64,000 nt of DNA from Rugalucina vietnamica (taxonomy: Eukaryota; Mollusca; Bivalvia; Lucinida; Lucinidae): NCBI GenBank assembly GCA_964017185.1, contig OZ024875.1:49307986-49371985 (forward strand), written 5' to 3'. The notes below the pieces were generated by a model. That model was not told the DNA's origin, did no database searches, and saw only the letters and a list, made by a program, of their open reading frames with translations. Below are positions 1 through 11,095 of the stretch, piece after piece (the stretch's first letter is position 1; each line of letters opens with the position of its first letter). A program made the translations under genes and the position numbers.

Positions 1-147
1 TCAAATGGTCTTACAGTGCATTAAAAAAGTTATGCACCAACACTTGTATCCAGTGCTCCCCCACCTACAGGGAAGGGTTTATGACTTTTCAGCTTTCAGT
101 GCCCTGCTATAAGCTCATCCCCAGGGGGCAAACTGGAGGTCAAAACT

Positions 148-520
148 TTGCTCTTTGCCCTGCCCATCACAATAGAAAATCTCCCTGGGGTAAGGATCCT
201 AATGTCAAAACCCTGTCATTTCCCCTACACTTTGAGGACACTTGAAAAGACTAGGCGTTGTAGAAATAGTCACTCCAAGGCATTTCAGCTTCCATCTGCT
301 AGTATAGAGGCCTATAAAAGTAGTTTCTTTCCCCAGACTATCAGGGACTGGAATGACCTCCCTGACTCTCTGTTTTCTACTGTTGAAATGTCAGATGATT
401 GTATGTCCAAGTTCGCTTCACTCGTGCGTTCTAGGGACTAATTTCTCCCCCATCCGAACCCCCTGGTGAAATAATGTCATTTGGCGTGTCACCAGTAAAC
501 TATTCAGATTCGGATTCAAA
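148..520 (+). mobile_element. LINE 3' fragment: end of reverse transcriptase ORF
   Basis: The reading frame to the stop at 439-441 ends in a pattern seen at the C-terminus of many non-LTR retrotransposon ORF2 proteins: SFFPQTIRDWNDLP followed by a short acidic/serine tail. Only the last ~60 residues are recognisable and no palm or endonuclease motifs are present, so this is a 5'-truncated relic. An inverted copy of the same tail lies at 848-1131. The flanks carry a short inverted pair (about 62-78 and 556-572, CACCTACAGGGAAGGGT type). Confidence 0.7.
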
Positions 521-559
521 GTAATTGCCCTGCAATTTAGCCCGGCTATCCTCCACCCT

Positions 560-850
560 TCCCTGTAGGTGTGTATGTGGTGGGGATGGGGGCAGTGGTT
601 ACAAATGACAGGGGCGTTACATCGATTGCTTTGTCAAGGGTACAATTGTTCCATTTTTCACCCTTGCCAACAGCTAGGCCAGTCAAAGCCAAACTGTTTA
701 AATGTCATTTTTAAAGGAAAATCTTGCTGGAAATGGGCAATCAGAATGAATATTTATGATTCTGAAAAAAATAATATAAAAAATGGACCCCAGGGGCTCA
801 TCTGCCCGGACTGCCCCAACCCTGGGCAATATACATGTACATGTATCTGA
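560..850 (+). repeat. Fragment of family B monomer between two inverted LINE tails
   Basis: From about 680 the sequence matches the end of the ~460-bp monomer of family B (AAATGTCATTTTTAAAG, then GGAAATGGGCA, then CCCCAGGGGCTCATCTGCCC, then GGGCAATATACATGTA). The segment before it, near 594-618, has a GTGGTTACAAATGACA motif seen again near 57669, so it is a second dispersed repeat. No coding capacity is recognised. Confidence 0.6.
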
Positions 851-1560
851 AATTCTGAATAGTTTACTAGTGACAGGCCAAATGATAATATTTCACCAGG
901 TGGTTTCAGATTGGGGAGAGATTAATCCCTAAAACACACAAGTGAAGCGAACTTAGACACTAAATCATCTGACATTTCCGCGGTGGAAATTAGAGGGTCA
1001 GGGAGGTCATTCCAGTCTCTGATAGTTTGGGGAAAGAAGCTACATTTATAGGCCTCTATACTAGCACATGGTATCTGAAACGTCCATGGAGTGAATATTT
1101 CTACAACACCTAGTCTTGGGGATAAGGTCATCTGTAGGTATTCTGGCTTTACCCATTAGACCTTTGTCGATATAAGTTGTTTATCTGTCCTCCTTTTCTT
1201 GAGAGATTTCCACTTCAGTTGTTCAAGAATGCCATGCCAGTCATACATGTACTTCCTTCCTCGAAAGTATAATTCCTAGTTACAAATCTTGCGGCATGAT
1301 TCTGTACCTTCTCCGATTCCTCCTGAATGCCTTTATTATGAGGATCCCAAACTGAACTTCCATATTCCAGGACTGGGCACACTAGTTCTTCGTATGCTGC
1401 TTCAATCTTGGGGCAAGCAAATAAGTTTCTCCTCAAGAATAAGTTTTCTGTTGGCCTTATATCACCATCCAAAGTAATAAAATGTGATAAAATTCTAACA
1501 ATGATTGGGACTTTGCTTTTATATTTGGATAAGGTGATTCTACTGAGCGCCCACAACATA
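848..1560 (-). mobile_element. LINE 3' fragment (reverse transcriptase C-terminal part), frameshifted
   Basis: Read on the minus strand, 1215-1559 carries the thumb-to-C-terminal pattern of LINE reverse transcriptases (VCPVLEYGSSVWDPH, then EKVQNHAARFVTRNY). After a frame change, 922-1131 gives the same C-terminal tail as the fragment at 148-441 (SFFPQTIRDWNDLP). Frameshifts and missing catalytic motifs make it a pseudogene. Its 3' end faces the 3' end of the plus-strand copy. Confidence 0.72.
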
Positions 1561-1661
1561 GGCTTTTATGAAGAAATAAGCAAAATTATCTTCCGCATCA
1601 TCAGATATTTCCATTATCTGGCATTTTGTCAGAAGAAGAGTTTTCCAATGACTCGGCTTAT

Positions 1662-1883
1662 GAACCCTCACATTAGAAAACCAACAATTTGGGTTTTCTG
1701 ACCAGGTCTGACGCAAACCGACCTGTACAGTCACAGAAAAAAGCTAGAATCTTAAAATTTTGGATATAACTTAAGTAGAGGATGAATTGTACTAGCCATG
1801 TAGCAAAAACAAAGGCGTTGATCAGCTGATCTGCGGCTTTGTTTTCGCTACGCATTTTGTTGGTTTTCCTTATACTGCGGCTC
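1662..1883 (+). mobile_element. Family A MITE, copy 1
   Basis: Family A is a ~235-bp non-autonomous element. It has GAGCC...GGCTC ends, an inner AAAACCAACAA on each side, and a central hairpin built from GGCGCTGATCAGC arms between two AAACAAAG/CTTTGTTTT blocks. This copy is diverged and its centre is shortened. It stops 25 bp before the acceptor of the first MRPL2 exon in the window. Confidence 0.75.
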
Positions 1884-1908
1884 ATATACTTTTCTCTCTT
1901 TGTCTCAG

Positions 1909-4900
1909 TGCTGGGATCCAGACATCAGCAGTACTTGCTGGGAAAATCAGGTTTCAACTCCAGGGTATAGACACAACAAAATACACAGTTCGACCACTTC
2001 CATACCCAAAGAACGCTGGCAGAGATTACACTGGTGAGTTGTGGTAACGATCCCATCTGGAAAACATGTTGGTGTAATACATGTATATATCCCCCCTGAA
2101 CCCCACTTTTATATAGCAAAACTAGGGTATGCAGGGATATACATATTTTTCTTATTTTTGCTTCAAAGCATAGATTGTGGGTACTCGTTAGAACTGCCTT
2201 GGTGAGGCGGTTCTAACATGTACTCACAATCTATGTTTTGAGCAAAAATGAGAAGAATACCAAATTTTTTCAGCTGAAAATTTTCATTTTTACTGCTGAA
2301 AAAAATATTTGTGTATTGCATGGGCAAGTTTTCGTGATATCCTAGGTTTCAGATAGTTGGGGCTGTGTAAACAATGCTGACCTAGACCAAACTGACCCTA
2401 TTGGAGTCATCTGATCAGTAATGTTTGTGATTCTGTGTACAGGGTAGAGATATTATTCTGATGTGAAACAACTTTTTCTAAAACTGAGGGCTAATAAAAA
2501 CAAATATATTTTACTGTCTAATAAATTCTGGATATATTATTATTTATAATAAAACTACAAATAATACATTAAGAAGCAGTCCGGTGAAAGCATACTGTGC
2601 CTACGTTTCATTGACTTGATAATAAAATATGAAAAGCATCAATTTATGAGAAAATACCTCTGAACTTCTGAAGCAGTTCATATTAGCAATTGTTGTGCTA
2701 GCCAGACCAGAAAATTCCCCTGCAGATCTGACACGGTTACCTGGCTCAGTCATTGCTTATAAATGAGCTGTCTAATTTTTTTCAGGCCGAATCAAGAGAC
2801 AACGTATTGGTGGTGGTGAAAGACAGAGATGGCGATGGGTGGACTACCATCGTGTTGGCCCCAAGGAAGGTCCTCCCCTGATAGAGCGGGTAGAGGGGAT
2901 ACACTATGACCCCCACAGGTCGGCAGATATTGCCATGGTTGCCAGCAGTAACCATAGACGCTGGATCTTGGCAACAGAGAATATGAAGAAAGGTGACTTG
3001 GTGAAAACTTCAGGGGTACTAACTGATGTTCCAGGTTAGTATTAAGTGTGTTGTCAGAGTTCTCGCTAGGATTTTGAAAATTGGAGTAAAAAATTAGGTC
3101 TTTCATAAAAGGTTGGATTCTTCCTATACTTTACTATTGGGGCTTTTCAAAAGGCCAACAGAATTTTCAAGAAAGATCACGAAACATGTTTAAGATATGC
3201 AGAGCTGTCACTGACTGTCAGAGTACACTTCAGGCTTTTTATGACACAGTTCGGTGTAACTTGTATTTGCATATGAGCCTGTGCATGAGAAGACCAACAA
3301 TTTTGGTTCTGACCAGGTCCAAGAAGGCTAGAAGGTTGAAATTTCAGATTTGAGAACTAGAGGGATTGTACTATCCGTGTAGCGAAAATAAAGGCGCTGA
3401 TCAGTTGTGCAGTTACTGCACAGCTGATCTGCGTCTTTATTTTTGTATATTCATAAAACCGGTTTTCTCATGATGCGGCTGTGCTGGATGCCAAGTAGTT
3501 ATTTTTGACTGATAAGCCATCTTTAAATAGTGTGACAAATTTGGGGACCCCCACAGTATAAGCTACATGTACCTGCCCACTTTTAATGAGACTTCTAAGA
3601 ATGCTTGATGTGTCTTTTGCTACAAATCCATGCATAAAATGCCCTGATAGTGATGTATGTCTGCTCTATTCAAAGCTTTGCTTTTCTGCTAGTGGTCTAG
3701 TCATCTGTTATTAGCTCACCTGAGCCATTAGGCTCACAAGATGAGCTTATAGGATGGCCATGATCCGGCATTCGTCCGTCCGTCGTCCGTCCACAATTTC
3801 AAAGATCTTCTCTGAAACCGCTTGGCCAACCAAAGCCAAATTTTATATGAAGCATCTATAGGAAGGGGGAACCAATGTATTTATAAGAAATCCAGGTCAC
3901 ATGACCAAGATGGCTGCCATGCCCATATATGGTAAAAACCCTTCAAAAATCTTCTTCTCCAGAACCGGTGGACTGATTTCAACGAAACTTGGCATGAAGC
4001 ATCGATGGCTCAAGCACTACAATGTGTATATAAATCATGACCCTGTGATGACCTTGACCTATTTTACAGCAAGGTCAACATAGGTCGCCAATGCATTTGA
4101 ATGGGGATAACTTTTAAAATGTCATTTAAAGTCATTTAAAGTGAAAGTCTTGCAGGAAATGGGCAGTAGGACTGAATATTAATGATTCTGAAAAACAATG
4201 GACCCCAGGGGCTCATATGCCCCCACCCCGGGGCAATATACATGTATATTACCGTAATATTCAAACATCATCTCCTCTGAAACCGCTTGGCCAATCAAAG
4301 CCAAATTTTATGTGAAGCATCAATAGGAAGGGGTAATCAATGTGTATATAAATAATCCAGGTCACATGACCAAGATGGCTGCAATGCCCATATATGGTAA
4401 AAACCCTTCAAAAATCTTCTTCTCCAGAACCGGTGGCTCGATTTCAAAGAAACTTGGCATGAAGCATGGATGGCTCAAGTACTACAATGTGTGTATAAAT
4501 CATGACCCTGTAATGACCTTGACCTTTTTTAATGGCACGGTCAACAAAGGTCGCCAATGCAATTGAATAGGGAAAACTTTTAAAATGTCATTTAAAGTGA
4601 AAGTCTTGCAGGAAATGGGCAGTAGGACTGAATATTAATGATTCTGAAAAAAAAAAAACTGGACTCCAGGGGCTCATCTACCCCCACCCCAGGGCAATAT
4701 ACATGTATATTAGCATAATATTCAAACATCTTCTCCTCTGAAACCGCTTGGCGAATCAAAGCCAAATTTTATGTGAAGCATCTATGGAATGGGGGAATTA
4801 ATTTATATATAAATTATCTAGTTCACATGACCAAGATGGCTGCCATGCCCATATATTGTAAAAACCCTTTAAAAATCTTCTTCTCCGAATCTGGTGGACA

Positions 4901-7900
4901 GATTTCAAAGAAACTTTGCATGAAGCACCAGTGGCTGAAGTACTACAATGTATTTATAAATCATGACCCTGTGGTAACCTTGACCTATTTTACGACAAGG
5001 TCAACATAGGTCGCCAATGCATTGGAATGGGGAAAACTTTTAAAAAGTCATTTGAGGTGAAAATCTTGCAGGAAATGGGTAGTAGGACTAAATATTAATG
5101 ATTCTGAAAAAGAAAATGAACCTAAGGGCTCATATACCCACACCCCGGGGCAATATACATGTATATTACCATAATATACAAACATCTTCTCCTCTGAAAC
5201 CACTTGGCCAATTGAAGCCAAATTTTATGTGAAGTATCTATAGGATGAGTGAACCAATGTGTATATTAATAATCTAGGTCACAATGACCAAGATGGCCAC
5301 CATGCCCATATATGGTAAAAAAACCTTCAAATATCTTCTTCTCTGAAACCAATAGATTGATTTCAATGAAACTTGGCGTGAAGCATCCATGGCTAAAGTA
5401 TTACAATGTATATATAAATCATGACCCTGTGATGACCTTGACCAAGTTTATGGCAAGGTCAACATGGGTTGCCCATGCATTTGAATGGGAAAAACTGTTA
5501 AAATGTCATTTGAAGGGAAAAGCCAGCAAGAGCCAAGAAATTGGCAAATGGACAGAATGTTGATTCACGGGGACCCAACTGTTAATCGTGATTATTGATG
5601 CGACGTGGAATGTTAATGCATGCTACTATGAAGTTTCGTATGCGTCGGCGAGTTCGTTACGAATGCGACGCTCCACATCCTCTTGTCCTTGGACGGTAAG
5701 TACCACATGTTTTGCTCTCGTGAAAATAAACAAAGACGAGTTTACAAAATCGGCGTCCACTATGGTCTGCAAAATTCTTCTATGTTCCCACTTGAAGTCA
5801 ATTGGAATACTTACGGCACTTGTATTTTTCAGCTAATGGTTGATAAAGTTGACAGGTAGATACAAGGTTGCCACGAAAACTCATTACATTCTTAAAGTCC
5901 TTTTGGTTTTCTAATTCTTGGCCATAAACTAAGAAGTATAACACAGTCATGTGGTGTCTTTATTGAAATATGTATCAAAATGGCTTTGTAAATGCACACG
6001 TATTTACTGAGCGTGAAAAACAGTAAGATAAGCATCTTTCGTATGCATCGTAGACTTTGTTAAAATTTAATATGCGACACAGAAATGCATCGTGGACGGG
6101 ATCGTGGAAGATTGAGACCGATGAATCAGTAAAATAAAATAGCAAATGGTACGATATGGAGACAGTGATGCATTTTCTTCAATTAATATTTTCTAGATAC
6201 ATGTTTAAGGGGTCAATCATATACTGTATTAACATTTGCAGAGGCTGGAGAAAGTTGTTTTAGCCTGAGGCCGAGGGTTCAAAGGGCTCCCGAAAGACTC
6301 TTCTAATTGCAATAAAATAACCATAGTTGATCGCTGTTCTTGTACAACACACCATTCCCATGGAAAACTGACTGACAACCGCACCTAAAAACCGCACAAA
6401 TACCTTTAATTCGTTTGCCCCCCCCCCCCCCCCCCCCCCCCTGCTTATCAAAATGCATGGAGCCACCGATATTAAATGATCAAATAATACTTGGTTTAGC
6501 CTTAGTGGTCATTTAATGTTAGAAAACATAAATTACCTATGTCACTAATATGCTCGGAAATGATTTGCTATTTCGAGGCAAGGTTGACAAAGCTATATCA
6601 GAAAACCACTCTGTGACCTCATTCAAGATAAAAGTGGAACATTCTTTGAAGCTCGCCTCAACGAAGTACATGTAGTACAAGGAAAAATACGCCATGCAAT
6701 ATTGCGCTTGATAAAAGCGCAAGCTATGCTTCTGCATTGACGTAAATAACTTTTGTAAGAGCACAACAAAATGCTAATTCTTCCATGACTCATTCTAGTA
6801 GTACGTACCTTCATCTTCGATGCATACAAAAGATACTTATCTTACTGTTTTTCACGCTCTGTAGATAAATGTGCATTTACAAAGCCATTTTGATACATAT
6901 TTCAATAAAGACACCCATAGGACTGTGTTATACTTCTTAGTTTACGACCAAGAATTAGAAAAACAAAAGGACTTTTTGAATGTAATGTGTATTCGTGGCA
7001 ATCTTGTATCTACCTGTCAACTTTATAAACCATTAGCTGAAAAACACAAGTGCCGTACGTATTCCAGTTGACTTCAAGTGGGAATATGGAAGAATTTTGA
7101 AGATCATAGTGGACGCCGGTTTTGTAAACTCGGCTTTGTTTATTTTCACGAGAGCAAAACATGTGGTACTTACCGTCCAAGGACAGAGGATGTGGAACGT
7201 CGCATTCGTAACGAACTCGCCGACGCATATGAAACTTCATAATGGCATGCATTAACATTCCATGTCGCATCAATAATCACGATTAACAGTTGGGTCCCCG
7301 TGTGATTATTCTGAAAAAAGAAAACAGCCCAAGGGCTTCATCTGCCCCTGCACTGGGGTTAAATACCATAATATTCAAACATGTTTATTGGTATATGCAG
7401 CAGACTCAGGTGAGCGTTTACAGGACCATTGGTCCTCTGGTTTTGTATCTTTTTATGTAACAATTCCAATTGTTTTGTTTTCAGTTAAAGCAGAGGAAAT
7501 GGATGCCTATCCTCTTGGATCACTGGCCGTGGGAACTGTGGTACATAATATAGAAATGTACCCAGGCGAAGGTGGCAAAATAGCCCGGGCAGCGGGAACA
7601 TGTGGCATTATAGCGAGAAAGGTGAATGACACAGTTGTTGTTAAGATGCCGTCTAAGCGGGAGATGTGTGTCGCCAAAGAATGCATGGCCACCGTAGGAC
7701 GTGTGTCTAATGTGGACAATGATAAGGAAATAATGGGTTCACCCAACAGGATGAGGTGGTTGGGTATTCGACCGCGGAGTGGACTGTGGCAGAGAAAGAC
7801 AGGAAAACATGGCAGGAAAATCAGGAGAATTAAACCTATGAAAGTTTTTGATGCTGCGAAGAAAGCTCAGGATAAGGACAGTGTATTCAACTTTGATTGA
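1909..7900 (+). CDS. MRPL2: Mitochondrial large-subunit ribosomal protein uL2m (MRPL2), 3' three coding exons
   Basis: Three exons join in phase: 1909-2033, 2786-3034 and 7485-7900 (stop TGA 7898-7900). All have AG acceptors and GT donors (gtgagt, gttagt). The protein is a clear uL2m: KYTVRPLPYPKNAGRDYTGR, then HYDPHRSADIAMVA and RRWILATENM, then RAAGTCGIIARKVNDT, KMPSKREMCV and ATVGRVSNVDNDKEIMG, then RMRWLGIRPRSGLWQRK and GRKIRRIKPMK. This is the conserved core and C-terminus of the bacterial L2 family, which lies at the mitoribosome peptidyl-transferase centre. The first exon here opens with one base of a split codon, so the N-terminal exon(s) with the mitochondrial targeting sequence lie upstream of the window. 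Intron 1 holds a family C MITE 20 bp after its donor. Intron 2 holds families A and B and a TIR element. Identification is from motif and order recognition. Confidence 0.95.
2054..2338 (+). mobile_element. Family C MITE, copy 1
   Basis: Family C is ~240-330 bp. It has imperfect terminal inverted repeats (CATCAGGAAAACATGTCC at one end, GGCATGTTTTCGTAATG at the other), a TATACCCC...GGGGTATACC stem, and a central palindrome of ACATAGATTGTGGGTAC with GTTAGAACCGCCTC arms. This copy starts 20 bp after the splice donor of the MRPL2 exon ending at 2033. Confidence 0.8.
3275..3480 (+). mobile_element. Family A MITE, copy 2
   Basis: Starts GAGCCTGTGCATGAGAAG, has the GCGCTGATCAG hairpin core and ends in a GATGCGGCT-type terminus. 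A block in the left arm is deleted compared with the 8613 copy. It lies in MRPL2 intron 2. Confidence 0.75.
5566..7302. mobile_element. Non-autonomous TIR transposon, ~490-bp inverted ends, 5-bp target duplication TGATT
   Basis: The two ends are long inverted copies of each other: 5566-~6055 against ~6805-7302, starting CACGGGGACCCAACTG and staying alignable for about 490 bp with scattered changes. The flanks are TGATT at 5561-5565 and 7303-7307. Another family B copy (around 28535-28565, minus strand) shows the same monomer position uninterrupted with a single TGATT, so it serves as the empty site. No transposase is recognised in the ~750-bp centre, which includes a 24-bp poly-C tract. A 5-bp duplication and a terminal CAC are compatible with Transib, but that is only a suggestion. 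Confidence 0.8.
6418..6441 (+). repeat. Poly-C tract (24 bp)
   Basis: Uninterrupted run of C in the centre of the TIR element at 5566-7302. Confidence 0.95.
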
Positions 7901-7924
7901 TGTTAGGGAAATATTGTAGATACC

Positions 7925-7930
7925 ATTAAA
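7925..7930 (+). promoter_or_regulatory. MRPL2: Candidate polyadenylation signal ATTAAA of MRPL2
   Basis: ATTAAA lies 25 bp after the MRPL2 stop. It is a common variant hexamer; a very short 3' UTR would result. No other hexamer was checked experimentally. Confidence 0.5.
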
Positions 7931-8099
7931 ATATTTGATAATTTGATCTTCAGTTATGTGTGTCTCCATCAATTTTGCAGGCAGAAAATGGAGCAGTCAG
8001 ATGTCAAAACAGTAATAATGCACACGAAGGCAAAAGCTGTCATTACGAAAATGGAATTAACAGAGATCTTTTGAGCTTTAAAAATTGAAAAATTTCAAT

Positions 8100-9125
8100 T
8101 ACAGGTGGCTCGCGTTACCTCAACGCTTACCTCGATACTATCGTTTACGTCGAATCTAAAGACCAGTCCCGATCGTTTTCTCTATTGTTCTTTGTATTTC
8201 AACAACGCATAACTCGAACTACGCCTAAATCAACAAAACGGGTAACTCGACACAAGTTTTGTGCCCCGGTCATGTAAATTCAGTTCAATTTACGATGCTT
8301 AACTCGTACACCTCATATCCATAAAAATTAGATTGTTTTTTTGCATATCCTCTTGCAATATTTTTGAACTCAGAAAAATTGTTAATCATTTTCTACAAAA
8401 CACAAAAGAACAAACAAATCTTACCTGATTAAGCGATCAAAATCTTTTGAGTCATTTTAATTACCCCAATTAAATGAGCTGTGAAAACAGACCTGTTTTG
8501 CAATCAGCTGATTTTACAACTACACAAGTGTGACAGAATTATTGGTCTGCTTTACGACGACTGTTTGCTTTAATTACTCGGAGTGTTGACACGCCTTCCT
8601 CAATATATAATTGAGCCTGTGCATGAGAAAATCAACAATTTGGGTTTCCGACCAGGTCCGACACAAACCTGGCTGTACAGTCACAGAAAATGGTTAGAGG
8701 CTTGAAATTTCGGATTTAGGAAGAAGAGGAATTGTTCTATCCATGTAGTGAAAACAAAGGCGCTGATCAGCTTCGCAGTTACTGCGAAGCTGATCTGCGG
8801 CTTTGTTTTCGCCTATGCAGATTGTTGTTTTCCCATGTGGCGGCTCAATTGATGTAAGGGCGGGTCTTGTTTGATCTATTGTTGAACAAGTCGGCACGGA
8901 GCACCATTAAGTGATTTCAGCTGTCCTTAATTGATTTAAAATGGCAGATTTTGTCAGGATTCGTAAGGAATCGTAAGAATAACCATTTATAATGTCTGAT
9001 CATATGAACAAGCAATCTAATGAAGGATGTATGTCTTACGATTTTGGTAGCTATGACGTCATGAATTGGTTAACTCGTAATACTGATAACTCGAAGTGAT
9101 AAGCTCGGTCGACTCGAGTTCAATT
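8100..9125. repeat. Degenerate dispersed DNA, possibly an old pogo-like element, split by family A
   Basis: Both sides of the family A copy at 8613-8846 are rich in AACTCG/CGAGTT words (for example near 8210-8250 and 9070-9120), as often seen in decayed pogo/Tigger-type elements. I could not align clean terminal inverted repeats, so this is weak. No gene is recognised. Confidence 0.25.
8613..8846 (+). mobile_element. Family A MITE, copy 3, target duplication AATT
   Basis: Complete 234-bp copy from GAGCCTGTGC to GCGGCTC. It is flanked by AATT at 8609-8612 and 8847-8850. The centre is a perfect-looking hairpin around GCTTCGCAGTTACTGCGAAGC. Confidence 0.85.
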
Positions 9126-9126
9126 A

Positions 9127-9291
9127 TTTTTCTTATTTTCTCAAAACATCTGAGGCGGTTCTAACGAGTACCCACAATCTATGTTTTGGAGCAAAAATAA
9201 GAAAAATAGGTATACCCCTGCAAACCCCAGTTTTTCTATATAAAATTGGGGTTCAATGGGGTATACATTACAGGGACATGTTTTCCTGATG
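9127..9291 (-). mobile_element. Family C MITE, copy 2 (one half)
   Basis: Contains GAGGCGGTTCTAACGAGTAC, ACAATCTATGTTTTGGAGC, the GGTATACCCC stem and the terminal GGACATGTTTTCCTGATG, all in inverse orientation. The other half is missing. Confidence 0.7.
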
Positions 9292-9630
9292 TCTAATTCT
9301 AGTTTTAGTTATGAAATCACAACAGATTAAGGGCGAGGATTGTGGCCCCCTTCAGAATTGATGCAAACCAGTCCAGTAATTTCCTTACTCACTGACCATT
9401 CTGCTGTGATTTATCTGGATTTATATGTTGTCTTTTATTCCGTCTGCTTCTCTGTTGTATTTGTCCTGGTCATTGATGTTATTGGTTGAGTAGCCATATT
9501 TTAGCAAGTCATCTTGCTCTTCATATATGTTATATTTTGTGTGATGTCTTGTGTTATCCTATCTGTCTGGCCTGGTGTACGTCTGGGTTGGGACTTTAAA
9601 TTTATGTATATCAATACCTCGACTTTTTGT

Positions 9631-10181
9631 AGCTCACCTGAGCCAATGTGGGCTTATAGTATACCCATGAAATTTCAAAACCCTTGCAATCAATATTCAA
9701 AAGTTTCAAATTTGTTTGTTTGAACAGGATGCTTAAGTTAATAATGTCCCAGTCAACAGCAATGGTCATGTCGGGTTGTTGCCTCCATTTTATTGGACTT
9801 TTACCCAATATTTAATTAGGATGTCATGACACTCAAAATTTGCTTCATAAATATAACCACCCAATCAAACCAATATGGCTTATATGTAAGGATGGTTTGA
9901 CTAAACCACTTTTTCTGGGCAGGCTCAGACTTGAGAGATTAACCAGTAATCAGATGGTCGATCAGTAGTTTAGAAGCTTTGCCTGGAGGCACAAGCAGCC
10001 CATCTATTTCTCCTAGGCCCCAGTGGGTGGCGTAGTGGTACCCTTCTTAAATCCTGTCAATCCCAGGGGGTCCAAATTGGCCCCACCCCATGGATCATGA
10101 GCTCCCATGGATTTACAATAAAAAAAAAAGAATGATGTTAATGCCAAGACTAGGTGAGCGTTAACAGGAGCATCTGTTCTG
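9631..10181 (-). mobile_element. Short degenerate family B copy carrying a family E repeat
   Basis: The left edge reads AGCTCACCTGAGCC then GGCTTATAGTATACCCATG, the family B hairpin end. The right edge near 10150-10181 reads TAGGTGAGCGTTAACAGGA, a decayed version of the other family B end. No monomers remain; the inside is mostly family E (9733-10020). Confidence 0.5.
9733..10020 (+). repeat. Family E dispersed repeat, copy 1
   Basis: Shared with 13998-14270 and 41165-43440: GTCCCAGTCAACAGC...ATGGTCAT, then GGATGGTTT...ACTAAACC, then GGCAGGCTCAGAC, TTAACCAGTAATCAG, and a closing CCTGGAGGCACAAGCAGCCC. A decayed SINE-type origin is possible but unproven. Confidence 0.6.
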
Positions 10182-10266
10182 TATGTCAGATTTCTCACAA
10201 TGGGTGTAACGTATACATATACCAGCCGCTGCTGGCATAGAAATCTCAAGATTTAGAGTTTCTATC

Positions 10267-10430
10267 ATTTAAGAATCATCAGTGGCATAGTGGTAAGTCA
10301 CTTGCTTTAAAATCAGGGGTTGTGGGTTCAATTCTAGGCTTCTCCAGTCTTTCAGATTGTTGAGACTTTTAACTGAGGCTGTCTCTATATGAGCTTGGCT
10401 ATTGAGTGGGATGTAAAAAAACTTTTTTTT
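10267..10430 (+). mobile_element. tRNA-derived SINE
   Basis: Has a pol III A-box-like TGGCATAGTGGTAAG and B-box-like GGGTTCAATTCTAGG. The body that follows (CTTCTCCAG, then AACTGAGGCTGTCTCTATATG) is shared with the SINEs at 21598 and 55130. It is not a functional tRNA, because no cloverleaf 3' half closes. Confidence 0.65.
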
Positions 10431-11090
10431 CTTCAGAAATTCAAGATGGGATTCAAAATGGCTGCCAAAAAAGGCTATGGTGTTGAGATATATTGTACTA
10501 AACAGTGCTATTTTCGCTTCATTAAATGGATGTATGAGTGAATATGCAATAACTCGTAATTCAACTACAGAAGATCAGCAGACAAAGGGAGTGATGTTAT
10601 AATACATAGTGCCAAATACCATTGGTTTAGATCAATCTTTGCTGATGAGCAGGTTAATTCTTCTCTTGTTTGGAAAATGCAACACATTAACTGGGACATG
10701 ACTAATTATTTTAGACGGAATACTGGGTACATGTATATAGGTTTGCAAAATTCAAGTAAATCAAGTAAGAAAGAGATCTAAACAGGCTTTATTGACAAAG
10801 TACTATGAAAAAGCACATACAGCATGAAAAAAGATTCATACAAAACACAAAAGGTATGTGTACATATTACTCAAAATAAATAAAACTCATCAAAAATTTG
10901 AGACAAAAGGCAGGTTCTAAAAATCATAAGCACAATGTGGCTAGCTAAGACAATCCAGAGCTTATTTTATTATCATTGGTTTCAATTAGACCCTTGAACC
11001 TTTGTGCCTCAAAATAGCAGAAGAGAGAAATGCCTTTGGAATATGTCATGAAAATGCTACAAAGATGGCGAAAAGTCTAATGAGTTTTTC
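10431..11090. other. No gene seen; 3' flank of the chitin-binding gene
   Basis: AT-rich sequence without recognised repeats. It contains the polyadenylation candidate at 10788-10793 and probably the 3' UTR of the minus-strand gene that ends at 11096. Confidence 0.5.
10788..10793 (-). promoter_or_regulatory. Candidate polyadenylation signal AATAAA of the peritrophin-like gene
   Basis: TTTATT on the plus strand reads AATAAA on the minus strand, about 300 bp after the stop at 11096-11098. Another AATAAA overlaps the stop codon (11094-11099) but would leave no 3' UTR. Confidence 0.45.
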
Positions 11091-11095
11091 AATGT

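Larger units (their letters stand above)
3712..7440 (-). mobile_element. Family B Helentron-like non-autonomous element, copy 1, with four ~460-bp monomers
   Basis: Read on the minus strand, the element starts with a GGACCAATGGTCC palindrome followed by CGCTCACCTGAG. It ends with GGACGGAC-type microsatellite, TCCTATAAGCTC and a hairpin AGCTCACCTGAGCC. Four tandem monomers begin near 3812, 4273, 4735 and 5191 (spacing 461, 462 and 456). Each contains a pseudo-open frame ([14 protein letters not shown]-like). The last monomer is split by another element at 5566-7302. The element ends 44 bp before the acceptor of MRPL2 exon 7485-7900. The Helentron assignment is inferred from architecture; no helicase is present. 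Confidence 0.7.

Noticed and set aside
3901-5563. Series of plus-strand open frames starting MTKMAAM...
   Set aside because: They are the same frame in each tandem monomer of family B, lie inside an MRPL2 intron, and recur in inverse orientation in CDC123 introns; not host genes.
7010-7273. Minus-strand 87-aa frame with VRYECDVPHPLSLDG-like sequence
   Set aside because: It lies wholly in the right inverted end of the 5566-7302 transposon and has a mirrored partner in the left end; no known domain.
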